64,000 bases of DNA from Poa pratensis. Lineage: Eukaryota; Streptophyta; Magnoliopsida; Poales; Poaceae. The position numbers and the translations under genes were made by a program. Each line of letters opens with the position of its first letter. Within the stretch, counting starts at the first letter, position 1. The notes under the pieces were generated by a model that was not told the DNA's origin, made no database searches, and saw nothing but the letters and a program-made list of their open reading frames with translations. This document shows, piece by piece, positions 20,943 through 32,095 of the stretch. The stretch is taken from the NCBI GenBank assembly GCA_947311845.1, contig CAMZMU010000081.1, positions 5,277,473 to 5,341,472 on the forward strand. Direction: 5' to 3'.

Positions 20943-22612
20943 GGATGCGTCGAGTGAAGCACAATGCTCCGCATGGCTCTGGTTCGATCAGAGTATGAAT
21001 CGCTGCTATAGGATCTTCGAGATCTGCTTCTGCTGGACCTGTGCCGGCGCGTGCTTCTCCTTCCTTCATCCGAGTGGTGGCTGCGACCACTGCGATGATG
21101 TGCTGCGTGTCGTGAGTCGACTATGTCGCGATCGCGATTCCTTGCTGGAGTTTTGTCTTCTGGCTGTATAGCCTGTGCCGCTAGAGCTAGCGATTTGAGT
21201 TGTTGGCGATGCAGGGCTGCGTTAGGGTCATTCGCCGGAGGTTGCATTGCCTTGAGGTAAGCACCTACGGAGAATAATGCACCCGCAGCAGTTTTGGGCA
21301 CTGGGATTCCGTTAGCGTCCTCTGTCATGAACGACAGGTTACGGGTGATTGCTACCCTTTCATGTTCTGGAAGGCTTGCCAACCGCGACCTAGGTCGTGG
21401 GGTTGGTTGCATTGTGGACCCGAGGGATTGCTCCCTTCTTCGGGCACTCGAGAGGCTGGCTTGCCTTTTGCGCTCTTCGAGCGTCGCTCGGTAGTTTTGC
21501 AGTCGAATTGACTCCTGCCAGTTGAAGTACTGGAAGGTCAACATCTCCTCTGGGGTGGAATTTGGTGGCATCATTGTGCACTCCTTTATGACTTTATCTG
21601 CTTTTGCTGCCATCTCCTCCGTGATTGTCAAGGTTGTGACCCCATCCGGCATGGTTACCGTGCATGGGAATTGTGCAGGCCTGCGAGCGGCTGCGTCTGC
21701 GGATGATTCTGCGGAGAAGGCCACGTAGACCTGATGGGGCGTGACCCGTGGACAGGTGTATGTGCTGTCGATTCCAGTCATGGACTCGACGTCGCCGTCG
21801 AGGCTCATGTCAGAGCCAGTATGTTCATCGAGTAGATCTTCGAGGCGAATCTCGTTGTCGATGTGCTCATCGCCTATGCTCATCTCGGTGTTGGCGAAAC
21901 CATTATGGATTTCTGAGTCGAGGTTGGTGTTGGTGAAGATCTCCGAGTCGACGTTGCTGTCGTTATGAATCGCGGGCTCGTAGAAGTCATCGAGGGAGAT
22001 CCCGCAGTCGAAACTCTCGTCGAGTGGTAGGTTGAAGTCGACGTTGCTTGTGCGGTATGCTGATTCTGCCTCCTCGCCTTGGAGTTCCGTCATCATGAAC
22101 CTGTCGATCTCGCCGGTCGACATGGTTGTTGCGGGCGAGCAGGCTTCAGGAATCGACGACGGGGCGAGCGCAGTCGACGGAGCCTCGAGTGCGCCCAGCG
22201 CCAGTTGTTGCGGATCTGTCGAGTCCTGCGTGCCAAGATTGTTTACGAAAAAATTGAATGCTCCAACAGTTAAACTCAAACCTGATTCAAGGCCGGAAAA
22301 CGCCTCCTGAAGCTCCGGCGAGTGCGGATTGAAATTCATTGGAAGAGCAGATGCGCTTTTTGCAGGTGAAGCGGGCAGGCTGCCGCTTTTCGAGTGGATC
22401 GGCGAGTCGCCGTGTGTCGCCTGGATCGGCGAGTTGCTGTTTGCTGACATGGCCGGCGAGTTGCCGTTTGCAGATGAGATCGGCGAGTTGCCGTTTGCTG
22501 GTGTGATCGGCGATTTGCCGTTTGCTGTTGGGACCGGCGAAACTTCGAGTCCAGCGCTATTCTTTCCCACAGACGGCGCCACTTGACGAGGGGTAGACTC
22601 ATCAAGACCCAT
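20912..22612 (-). pseudogene. N-terminal Gag extension of the Tat element, start codon inside the LTR
   Basis: 566-aa frame whose ATG lies at 22612, inside the 5' LTR; it reads through the LTR end and the primer-binding site before entering the element. Near the N-terminus is a short tandem peptide repeat (ANGNSPI-type units). The middle is acidic (Asp/Glu/Ser) and the C-terminal third is Arg/Ser-rich (RRHRSSRSRSRRSYSSDS). It ends in the wrong frame relative to the capsid frame. Whether the LTR ATG is used depends on the transcription start, which I cannot see. Confidence 0.7.
22566..22583 (-). promoter_or_regulatory. Primer-binding site of the Tat element
   Basis: Minus-sense TGGCGCCGTCTGTGGG begins 2 nt after the 5' LTR end. 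A tRNA 3' end (TGGCGCC type) would prime reverse transcription here. Confidence 0.8.
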
Positions 22613-23073
22613 GGTTAAGGTCCCTAGGTTATGAATATGGGGGAGAGAACGTGGTAGAGCTGGAAGTATCGTCGGCTGACAAGCAGGGCAAAGATTTTAC
22701 CCAGGTTCAGGGCCCTCGTGTGGAGGTAACACCCCTACGTCCTGCCTGTCTGTTATTGCTTTGTGAATATGATGGTTACAAGGGTCCCGGCGAGATGTCG
22801 ATCTCGCTAGGGTTTTGGTGGCTCTGAAAGTACGTGTCTGGTTCGATGGCCCTCCCAGTCCTTAAATAATAGGCTGGGTCTCGGGTGTTCGTAACCGACT
22901 CGATTTACAAGTAAGGAAACTCTAAACCGACTATTGTTTCGCCAAACTTGGAGGATACTCCATCTTCGTGGGCCTCCCTTCATGGGCTTCATGTAGGCTC
23001 TGATAGTTGGGCCTAGTCGATACGTGCACCAGGTACCCTCATGGTAGGGTACCCGATAGGCATACCCATGTCA
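22584..23073 (-). repeat. 5' LTR of the Tat element
   Basis: 490 bp, TG...CA ends, nearly identical to 9812-10302. Carries the promoter for gag-pol; CTTAAATAATAGGCTGGG around 22860 marks an AT-rich stretch, but I cannot assign a TATA box. Confidence 0.95.
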
Positions 23074-23078
23074 GCGCG

Positions 23079-23386
23079 GCAGGGGGGCCCGCGTGGCCCC
23101 ATGGTGTGGGTGCCACGTGGCTCTCCTCCGTCTCTCCTCTGGACTCGTGTTCGTGTTGGAAAAATAGGGGTTATGTCCAAGTTTCGTCTAATTCCGAGAA
23201 TATTTCCAGACTAGTTTTCTGGAATACAAAAACAGCAGAAAACAGCAACTGGCACTGTGGCATCTTGTTAATAGGTTAGTCCCAGAAAATGCATAAAAAT
23301 GCTATGAAGTGTATATAAAACATGTAACAATTGGTATAATATCAACATGGAACATCAGAAATTATCGATACGTTTGAGACGTATCA
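23079..23386 (-). repeat. 3' LTR of the Athila-like element, proximal part
   Basis: Continues the LTR interrupted at 9811 and ends GTATCA at 23386 in + sense. Matches 28235-28545. Confidence 0.9.
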
Positions 23387-25990
23387 AGCATCCCCAAGCT
23401 TAGTTCTACTCGTCCACGAATAGGTAAAACGATAAAAACAAATAATTTCTGAGGTGACATGCTACAATCATAATCTTGATCAAATAGTATTGTAAAGCAC
23501 ATGTTATGAATGAAGTGATCCAGGTCAATGGTCTATAGTTTGCTAGCAAGTAGATAATGAGCAAACAACTGAATCATATAAGTAAAAAACTTTTCATGAA
23601 TAGTACTTTCGAGACAAGCATCAAAGAGTTTTGCATAAGAGTTAACTCATAAATCAATAGATTCTGAGTAAAAGGTATTTAACCAACACAAAGGAAGATT
23701 TAAGCTTCAGCAATTGCTTTCAACTTTCAATATATATATCTCATGGATATTTGTCAACACAAAGCAATATAATAAGTGCAATATACAAGCATATAAAAAT
23801 TGTTGCACCAAAGTTGACACTAGTGTTTGCTTCTAAGATAGAAAGAAGTAGGAAAACTGACTCAACATAAAAGTAAAAGAAAGGCCCTTCGTAGAGGGAA
23901 GCAGGGATTAAATCATGTGCTAGAGCTTTTTAAGTTTTTGAAATCATATAGAAAGTAAAAATAAGTTTTGAGAGGTGTTTGTTAATTGTCAACGAATCAG
24001 AAAATGGAAAGTACAATATGACCCCTGCCAACCAGACTTTTAAGAGCGGCTCACATGAAGGACGTTATTTCTACCAGCAAGGCAGATCATCCCTCTTTCT
24101 CTTTTGTTTACACATGCAGATATTTCACTGTTTGTCATTGTTTGACTGATAAATCAGGGCAAAAATGTGAAGAGAATTAAGCGGTTAAAGTTGTAATTAA
24201 TTGGGACTGGGCACCCCATTTGCCAGCTCTTTTTGCAAAATTAATGGATAAGCGGATGTATATGCCGCTAGTCCGGTGGTAAAGTCTGTTTGACAGTTGA
24301 CATAAAGACATCCACCCCGTCCTCATGAGCTTGGTAAACATTGACACAAAATAGGAGTAATAAAGTTTTGAATAGTTTAAAGGTAGCACATGAAAATTTT
24401 ACTTGGAATGGCAAGGAAATACCACATATAGGTAGTTATGGTGGACACATATGGCATGGATTTTGGCTCAAGGTTTTGGATGCACGAGAAGCATTCCCTC
24501 TCAGTACAGAGTTTAGGCTAGCAAGGTTATTTGAAGCAAATACAGAATATCAACCGACACAGCAAGACTTATATGAAAACATATTGCAAGCATTATCAGA
24601 CTCTACACTGTCTTCCTTGTTAACCAAACTCTTTTACTGAAAATATCTAGACCTTAGAGATACCAATCATGCAAACCAAATTTCAACGAGCTTTACGGTA
24701 GTTCTTCATTAATAGGTTTTAACTACATGATACAAAAGCTTAAACATGAACTACTTGATAACTCGAAACAATTGAAAAGTATCAAATTATCCAATACAGT
24801 GATCTACAAGAATATGTAAGCTTTTCCGTTATACCATCTACCACATGCAACATTTTCTGTTCCAACCAAACACCAATCAATTTATTTCAACATAAACTCT
24901 CCAAACAATTATAAGTGAAGCAAGAGAGTACTTTCTTTAAAAGAACTAACAGCTCTGAATAAGAGATGCATGAAAAACAGGAGCTAAAAGCATAGCAATA
25001 GCTAGATAAGAATACTCAACAAGTATAAGTGAAGAATATGAGTATTCATATGAAAAAACGGAGCGTGTCTCTCTCCCAATTAAGAATGCTGGGGTCCAAT
25101 CAAGTTGACCAAAAGAAAAATAAAATACTGAAAATAAAAGCACACAGACGCTCCAAGTAAAGCACATATGATGTGAAAGAATTAAAATATAGTTTCACTA
25201 GAGATGACTGATAAGTTGTGATGAAGAAGGGGATGCCTTAGCTTAGACGCTTGAGTCTTCTTGAAATATGCTGGGGTGATCCATGGGAGCATCCCCAAGC
25301 TTAAGCTCTTCACTCTTCTTGATCACATTATATCATCCTTCTCTCTTGACCCTTGAAAATTTCCGCCACACCAAACTCAGAGTAATTCTCATTAGAGGGT
25401 TAGTGCACAATCAAAAACTCACATGTTCTATAAGGACACAAACATGACCGTTACTTTTAACATTAACTACTGCCACTGATGTTATGTGAAGCTCTTCACC
25501 GTAAAAAAGAATTTCACTCAACACTAGTAAAAGAGAGAATGCGAAAAATAAAAGACAGAATCTGTCTAAACAGAAAAGTCCGCAAAGACGAATTTTTTCG
25601 AGGCACTTACGTTGCTCAGATCGAAAAACTTTAAACTAACGAAAGATGCGTACATATCGGAGGATCACGCACAAAAAATTGCAGATTTAAATAATTTTTC
25701 TGTGATTTTACAGAAATAAAACGTGAACAGCAGAAATCTGTTCCTGCGCAGAAATCCAAATCCAGCATCATCTTCCTATTAGAGGCAATACTTGGCACAA
25801 CAATGCGATAAAATAAATATACAAAGGAATTGTTACAGAAGTAAACAACTCCTTGACTCAAAAAAGAAAAATTGCAGAAATAAAATAATGGGTTGTCTCT
25901 CATAAGCGCTTTTCTTTAACGTCTTTCAGCTAGGCGCAGAAAGTAAGAATCAAGTGTTTCCAAAGACATTAAAATCTTCCAACCTTTCGG
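23387..25990 (-). other. Non-coding internal region of the Athila-like element
   Basis: Long AT-rich stretch without domain-bearing frames. The polypurine tract AAGCTTGGGGATGCT (minus sense) borders the LTR; a second near-copy lies at about 25285. Where an autonomous relative would carry RT and integrase, nothing recognisable remains. Confidence 0.7.
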
Positions 25991-25995
25991 TGGGG

Positions 25996-26763
25996 TCATC
26001 TTTTTGATCGGGAAGAAGAACCTCCGACTATAGGTTCATTAAATTTCATAAACCCATACTTTGCATTGATAAAACCCCCATTACTCTTTAAAAAGGATCT
26101 CCCTAAAACAATATGGTTGGGAGATTTTGCAAGGATCATGAAATTCACAGGGATGGTCTTATTTTGAACAGTGACCATAATATCATTAATAATCCCTATG
26201 CTTCTTGTGACTGTTCCATCAGCATGAAAATGAAAAACAGGGTAATCAACCATATTATCAAATTTTAATAGATCATAAACCATTTTAGGCATGATGGACA
26301 TTGTTGAACCAATGTCACAGTAGGCACGAAACTTTTCATTACCAATATTAATCTCAATGAATGGTTCCCAATCATTTTTTAGCTCAACTAAAGGTTGTTC
26401 TTTAAGATTATGGCTCAGAGTTAAATTATCAATTGACTTTTCTATTTTATCCAGCTTAGTGAATATCCCAGTTTCGTCCACCATTGGGAAAATTGACAAA
26501 CCACTCAAAATATTATGAGCTTTCGTTGTATCAAACTCAGAAAAGGTTTCCCCTACCATGGTATCTAGAGCATGTTCATAAACAGAAAATAAACCATAGT
26601 AGAATTTTTTTATAAGAACTCTCAAATCCATCTTATGTTGCACCTTCTTGTGCAATTCCAAAATTCTCTCCCAGGCATTCCTAAAGGATTCCCCACTTTT
26701 TTGTTTAAAGGTAATAATTTCTCCCACAGGTGGCACTACGGAAAAAGGAGCAAAGCTAGTCAT
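25996..26763 (-). CDS. Short Gag-protease polyprotein of the Athila-like element (255 aa)
   Basis: Frame from ATG 26763 to the stop at 25996. The N-terminal half resembles part of an Athila-type Gag (GESFRNAWERILELHKKVQH). The C-terminal half is a retropepsin-like aspartic protease domain (AYCDIGSTMSIMPKMVYDLL; NHIVLGRSFL), ending in a Ser/Arg/Lys tail. Compared with autonomous elements, the Gag is truncated and RT/integrase are missing. The frame is open further upstream to 27153, but that part is LTR and primer-site sequence and is probably not translated. The protease DIGST differs from the common D(T/S)G core but matches the Athila pattern. Confidence 0.75.
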   Translation of the reverse strand: MTSFAPFSVVPPVGEIITFKQKSGESFRNAWERILELHKKVQHKMDLRVLIKKFYYGLFSVYEHALDTMVGETFSEFDTTKAHNILSGLSIFPMVDETGIFTKLDKIEKSIDNLTLSHNLKEQPLVELKNDWEPFIEINIGNEKFRAYCDIGSTMSIMPKMVYDLLKFDNMVDYPVFHFHADGTVTRSIGIINDIMVTVQNKTIPVNFMILAKSPNHIVLGRSFLKSNGGFINAKYGFMKFNEPIVGGSSSRSKR

Positions 26764-26919
26764 GATAACAAGACCGAAAAATAACAATTCAAAAATAAAA
26801 AAAACTAATTTTTTTGTGTTTTTGATAAATAATGCAAACAAGACTAAATAAAAATAAACTAAGCAAGACAATAACAAAGTAAAGAGATTGGAAGCGTGAA
26901 ACTCCCCTTGCAGAAATCC

Positions 26920-26944
26920 TCTTGCTCCCCGGCAACGGCGGCAG
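26920..26944 (-). promoter_or_regulatory. Primer-binding site of the Athila-like element
   Basis: In minus sense GCCGCCGTTGCCGGGGAGC follows the 5' LTR after a spacer of about ten bases (AGCATATTTT); this is the tRNA-Asp-type site typical of Athila elements. Confidence 0.75.
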
Positions 26945-26954
26945 AAAATATGCT

Positions 26955-28545
26955 TGATTGCGTGGATCACACGTTCGTTGGGAGACCCAAGAGGAAGGTA
27001 TGATGCAGTGTACCAGCAGTTTTCCTCAGTATGAAACCAAGGTTTAATCGACCAGTAGGAGCAAGAAATCACTTCTGAAGGTTGTTGGTGGCGCCGTTTC
27101 TCGATCACCAACGTGGAATCTGCACACAACACAATCAAACTACTTTGCCCCAACGAAACAGTGAGGTTGTCAATCTCACCGGCTTGCTGAAAACAAAGGA
27201 TTAAACGTATGGTGTGAAAAACAGTAGTAAATTGCAGAGAATGAAAAGGAACAATGTTTGCAGGTTGGTTGTATTATCAGTGTAAAAGAATGGACCGGGG
27301 TCCACAGTTCACTAGTGGTGTCTCTCCATAAAAGATAACTAACATGCTGGGTGAACAAATTACAGCTGGGCAATTGACAAAATATTGAGCGCATGACAAT
27401 GCATATATATGACATGATGATTACTATGATATTCATGTGGGCATTACGACAAAATACATAGACCGTTATCCAACAGCGTCTATGACTAATAATCCACCGC
27501 CAGGTTGTCATACCGAGTTCCCCGTTGGTATTAAGTTGCAAGCAACGGATAATTGCATTAAGTAATGTGCGTAATGTAAACAAATGTATTAGACCTAACG
27601 GCGCACCCTTAAGCTAAGCATCGGTTATTTTATCCCTAGTGGCAACAGCACATCCACAATCTTAGTAGTTGCTGTCACTCTCCCAGATTACCGGAGGCAT
27701 GAACCCACTATCTAGCATAAATACTCACTCTTAGAGTTACAAGCATCTACTTGGCCAAATCATCTACTAGTAACGGAAAACATGCAAGATCATAAATAAC
27801 ATATAAGATAGATTGATAATCAACTTGACATAGTATTCAATATTCATCGGATCCCAGCAAACACAACATGTAGCATTACAATAAGATGATCTTGATCATG
27901 ATAGGCAGCTCACAAGATCTAAACATGATAGCATAAAGTGGAGAGACAACCATCTAGCTACTGCCATGGACTCGTAGTCCAAGGATGAACTACTCACGCA
28001 TCACTCCGGAGGCAGGCATGGTGATGTAGAGCCCTCCGGTGATGATTCCCCTCTCCGGCAGGGTGCCGGGAAGAGGTTCTGAACCCTCCCGAGCTAGGGT
28101 TGACGGCGGCGGCGTCTCTGAAACTTTTCGTGGATAATGGCTCGGGTATTTAGGGTTTTCGCGTCGGGAGGATAAATAGGCGAAAGGGCGGCGGCTGCAG
28201 AGCCACGAGGGCCCCACACCATCCCACGGCGCGGCAGGGGGGGCCCGCGCGGCCCCATGGTGTGGGTGCCACGTGGCTCTCCTCCGTCTCTCCTCTGAAC
28301 TCCGTGTTCGTGTTGGAAAAATAGGAGGTTCTGTCCAAGTTTCGTCCAATTCCGAGAATATTTCCAGACTAGCTTTTCTGGAATACAAAAACAGCAGAAA
28401 ACAGAAACTGGCACTGTGGCATCTTGTTAATAGGTTAGTCCCAGAAAATGCATAAAAATGCTATGAAGTGTATATAAAACATGTAACAATTGGTATAATA
28501 TCAACATGGAACATCAGAAATTATAGATACGTTTGAGACGTATCA
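26955..28545 (-). repeat. 5' LTR of the Athila-like element
   Basis: 1591 bp, TG...CA in minus sense, followed by target duplication AGATG (28546-28550). Uninterrupted version of the split LTR. Confidence 0.92.
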
Positions 28546-28550
28546 AGATG

Positions 28551-31089
28551 CCATGGATGACCAGCGTTCAATGATCCTCCCTCACTTGTAGGCTCACCTT
28601 CTGCATGCACGTAGCAGCAGCGCAAAGCCTCACCATTGCATCGGCACCCAAAGACCACACGAGAGAGAGAAAGAGAGAGAGAGAATCACCGCTCCTACCA
28701 CGTCCAATAGAGGAGAGACCGCCGCCTCTAGTGGTAGCAAGAGAGCATCGCTCTCAACAGGCGTCTGATCTTATAGGGAATGCACGCCTCGACGACCAAT
28801 ATGAGTTCCAACCTTGAACTTCCTGTGACATGTGTGCCCATCCCCCCCCCCCCCCCCCCCCAACACTGGATGAAGCACAAGCACCGATACTAGGTTAGAG
28901 TAATCAATCAAGAATTCCTTTTGCCAAGGTCTTCTGTTTTTATGACCACATGACATCTGCCTAAACATCATCTCCTTCACTGAACTAATGTCAAAACATG
29001 CATGTCATGTATAGTAGCTGAACCAAAAATAATTAGCTACAGAAAGAAACGAAGACACTCGTAAACCCTAAAACCATGCTACATTTCTTCATTGCATCTC
29101 GCAACGTTGTTGTGCACAAGTTGAACGTGATGTGCACCAAAAACAACATCTTGGCACGGTGTTGTACTAATTAATCCGTCTAGATAGATAGGGTAACTGA
29201 AAATATACACAAGATGTTATCACCATGGCACGGTTGTCAGCTGCCTCATATCCCATCCTACTTCGCGCTTGACTCACCATCTCCTTCTGCTCTATATCAA
29301 TTTCCTCCAGGACATCCTTCACGCCCTAATGCCCTCGACCATGTTGATAGTCTCCATGACAACTCCTTTAGTGAGTGAGCGTATGGGTTTATCTGCTCGA
29401 TCTGTTGAATGTGAAGAAACTTCTTCAAGGCCTACTAGTAAGACATGCGTTTGGGATAATTTACGATCGATGACCAAAGTGTGTCAACGACGTCAAACTC
29501 GGTGCATGTATCTACAAATATAGTGTTGTAGTATACTACTACTTCACTGGCTACGTCAGATGGTTTGTTGTTGATTCTAGTAACCTTTGGAACCATCTCA
29601 GACTAGATTTTGGTCCGAATTTTATTCTCTTTCTACGAACAATGTGCCTATTGAAATATGATAAATTCCCGAATGCATATGATTATTCTCCAACACATTT
29701 GATGTCTCGTTTTATATAAATGTGTCACTCGGGAGTCCCAGCTCTGTATCACTTGTGGCCAACTTATTGTGTTTTTGCATGAATAGCTAATAGTTAAGCA
29801 TGTCACTAACAATATTACGAAGGAATGTGTAACGCTCCTACCGTGACTTAGAAATAAAATTATTATGAAGAGACGATGGAGCACTGGATAAACCATTTGT
29901 AAAACAGACGTCTTAAATCTTGTGGGTCTTACGAGTTGAAAAACCACGACATCGCCTACGTCGAGATGATGTTGTACCATAAATCCATTATATGCAGCGT
30001 TGAGTCATCTTATTAGCTAGGTAATTTGTAACATAGATGTGCCTTACTCATCTTGTAATGCAATTTTAATATCATGATCTTGTAAATGATCTGCAAAAGC
30101 TTATGCGAGACCCTAGAGAAAACAAAATTCAAATACCACAGAAGAAAGTTAAGGTAATCGGTAAGTGGTGACACATACTTCTCTGCTCCTCCGTCTAAAG
30201 CTTAATTTGACAAATCAATACATGCTCAATCTTGTGTTTTCGGCTTACGGATATATCAACTACTCTATAATCTAGCATTCTAATAGCAAAAGGCAAACTG
30301 AATGTTGCTCATAAGAAAAAAATATGGGATTCATCTGCATGGGACAAAATTTCAAACAACTAACAAAGAGTTACAAGCCAAAACAACCTGACAACATGAA
30401 ATTTCAACATAAGCTTGCCAAATCTTAGATCTTCTATTGGAAATTTATTATTACCTCCATAACTTTGTCCCAATATATTTGAAGATTGAGGTGCATAAGT
30501 CAGACACACTTTACGGCAAATATTTCTAACTTACGTACTTGAATCTTCAAACAAATTATAGTGCTAATGACTTCTATGGTCCTGCTTAGGACAGAGTTGT
30601 GGAGGTAAATGAAACTATCAATAAAATGTTCATGCTTCGCCAACCTTATGATGAAATCACATGTTGTACGCGGGTTTGACTATAAGTTTCTATTAGAAGG
30701 CTAGCTACAAGGCAGTAGAAATTTACATAAGATGAAACACAAATTTGTGTTGATCTGCGAATCTCAGCTTTAGATAGTGAGCAGAGAACCAAGTGCCACC
30801 AATTAGTTTACTCATGTTTTTCGTGCATTTTACTTTTATGCATCTCCTACGTCTCCCGATTAGTTTTTGCAGAAATCATCTTGCGGATCATGATGTTAAA
30901 ATTGCATTATAACATGAGAAAGGCAGATCTATGACACAAATAACCTCCAGAATCAGCCGCAGATGGAATGGATTTGCGGTACACCATGATCATAATGTCG
31001 ATGCCCTAGTCTTTCAACTGATAGAACCAGAAAAATTTAAGACGAGTGTTTAACAAATATTTTATCCAATGTCCTATTGTCCCTTCATA
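28551..31089. other. Unassigned intergenic sequence with low-complexity patches
   Basis: Contiguous with 8176-8529 before the Gypsy insertion. Contains a GA-rich microsatellite (about 28660-28685) and a run of about 20 C at 28840-28861. The remainder is AT-rich with only short frames. I see no gene, TIR or LTR. Confidence 0.5.
28840..28861 (+). repeat. Poly(C) tract
   Basis: An uninterrupted run of about twenty C, flanked by CCCAT and AACACTGG. Length is probably unstable and error-prone in sequencing. Confidence 0.85.
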
Positions 31090-31223
31090 ATAATTTAAGA
31101 GTAAAACGCCCCTGGAGTCTATCAAGTTGCGGAGTTGGAGCGGATTGGTCACCTACTGGGAAAATGCTAACTATTGGTCACTAAGTTGTGTCAATGTTGA
31201 AAGTTAGTCATTCCGTCACTACC

Positions 31224-31336
31224 AGGGACGGAGGAAGGGGGGACGAGGGGGGGCTTAGATTAGTAGTTCTAATCCATTTTCGCCCCCTCCAACAAGATTC
31301 TGCCCCCTCCAAGGTCTCGGGCTGGCTCCGTCCCTG
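31224..31336. mobile_element. hAT-type MITE inside the left TIR of the Pack-MULE (113 bp)
   Basis: Ends CAGGGACGGAG...CTCCGTCCCTG are 11-bp inverted repeats, flanked by the 8-bp duplication GTCACTAC (31216-31223, 31337-31344). The right Pack-MULE TIR shows the empty site. Confidence 0.92.
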
Positions 31337-31508
31337 GTCACTACCATCGTTAAAATGCTGACGTGGATGATGTTTTTTTACAAAAAAGACCTTAACCTTC
31401 TATTTCTTCTTATTACTCAGTCCTTTTCTATTTCTTTGCAACAGCACAAAAAAGGGGATTTGGGGACTGCTGGACCAGCAGAGCACACTTTAATCTCAGT
31501 CCTGCTCG

Positions 31509-32095
31509 GTGGAGGCGAGGAGCGCCAGCAGGCGGGAGGCTCGCCAGCGGCGACACAGCAGGGAGCCGGCCCACTGGCTGGAGATCGCCGGCAGGCTCCG
31601 CCCTCCGCGCTGTCCAAGAGGCATACGCCCACCTCTCCGAGACCACCTCCGCTGGACCCCTTCCGCTCCTGCTCCTCCCGGCGGCGTCTCTGCCGCGGGA
31701 GACACGTTCTGGACTGTCTGCCCCATCTGCTGCCATGTGCACCAGTACGGGCGCGCGCTGGCGGCGCGCTTGCTCAGGTGCCCGAGCGCCGGGTGCCGGC
31801 AACCATTCGTGGCCACCGAGCTCCCGTCTCTGCCGCCTATTGTGAACCAACATGTACTACTCCGCCTGGGGTTTCGTCCCAATGGGCTTCCCTAAGGCCT
31901 CTGATGTTGAGACTAATGGTGGACAAACTAATGCCAAAGCACCGCCATCAAATGTGAGTAAAGGGGGTGGCAGCATGGCACCCCGCAAGAAGGTTGGCCC
32001 TGTCCCCAAGAAGCTCGCCTCCGGTGGTGTGGAGAGCGGCATTGAGCCAACTTTGCTTGCGCCGGAATGGAATGGGAACGTGGAGACTGGACTCG
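31509..32095 (+). pseudogene. Captured fragment resembling a plant DnaJ-family gene (zinc-ribbon region)
   Basis: The + frame 31509-31895 includes FWTVCPICCHVHQYGRALA and LLRCPSAGCRQPFVATELP, a CxxC...C...C zinc-ribbon pattern that, from memory, follows the J domain in a family of plant DnaJ-like proteins. Just downstream another frame reads MYYSAWGFVPMGFP, which also fits that family, so a frame change lies between them near 31850. Further on is a Lys/Pro-rich segment and a perfect 27-bp tandem duplication (32094-32147). As a fragment inside a Pack-MULE it is probably not functional. A database search is needed to name the donor gene. Confidence 0.6.

Larger units (their letters stand above)
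9812..23073 (-). mobile_element. Tat-lineage Ty3/Gypsy LTR retrotransposon (13.3 kb), nested in the Athila-like LTR
   Basis: LTRs of 491 and 490 bp start TGACGAGGGG and end CCATGTCA on the + strand, with target duplication GCGCG (9807-9811, 23074-23078). The intact other LTR of the host element shows the uninterrupted site near 28228. Coding order from the right, minus strand: gag, protease, RT-RNase H-archaeal-type RNase H, integrase; a long 3' region then holds a spliced plus-strand gene. This layout is characteristic of grass Tat elements (RIRE2/Retrosat type). The two LTRs differ by two substitutions and one indel, implying recent insertion, yet every minus-strand gene is broken. Confidence 0.95.
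8535..28545 (-). mobile_element. Athila-like Ty3/Gypsy LTR retrotransposon, non-autonomous, minus orientation, with a nested element
   Basis: Both LTRs run TGATACGTCT...CAATCA in minus orientation and are flanked by the 5-bp target duplication AGATG (8530-8534 and 28546-28550). The left (3') LTR is interrupted by a 13.26-kb Tat-type element. Without that insertion the element is about 6.7 kb. The tRNA-Asp-like primer site (GCCGTTGCCGGGGAG in minus sense) lies just left of 26955, and a polypurine tract (AAGCTTGGGGATGCT, minus sense) borders the 3' LTR at 23387. Only a short gag-protease frame is present; there is no RT, RNase H or integrase, so it must have moved using enzymes from a related element. 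The specific Triticeae family name (Sabrina/Fatima type) is not certain. Confidence 0.88.

Noticed and set aside
26764..27153. N-terminal extension of the Athila-like Gag frame
   Set aside because: This part is LTR and primer-binding site sequence; the ATG at 26763 is the more plausible start.
27176..27583. 135-aa minus-strand frame, with similar ones at 8547-9161 and 49253-49624
   Set aside because: All three are the same LTR sequence in different copies; no protein domain.
31428..31882. 141-aa and 128-aa minus-strand frames
   Set aside because: Shadows of the captured + strand DnaJ-like fragment.
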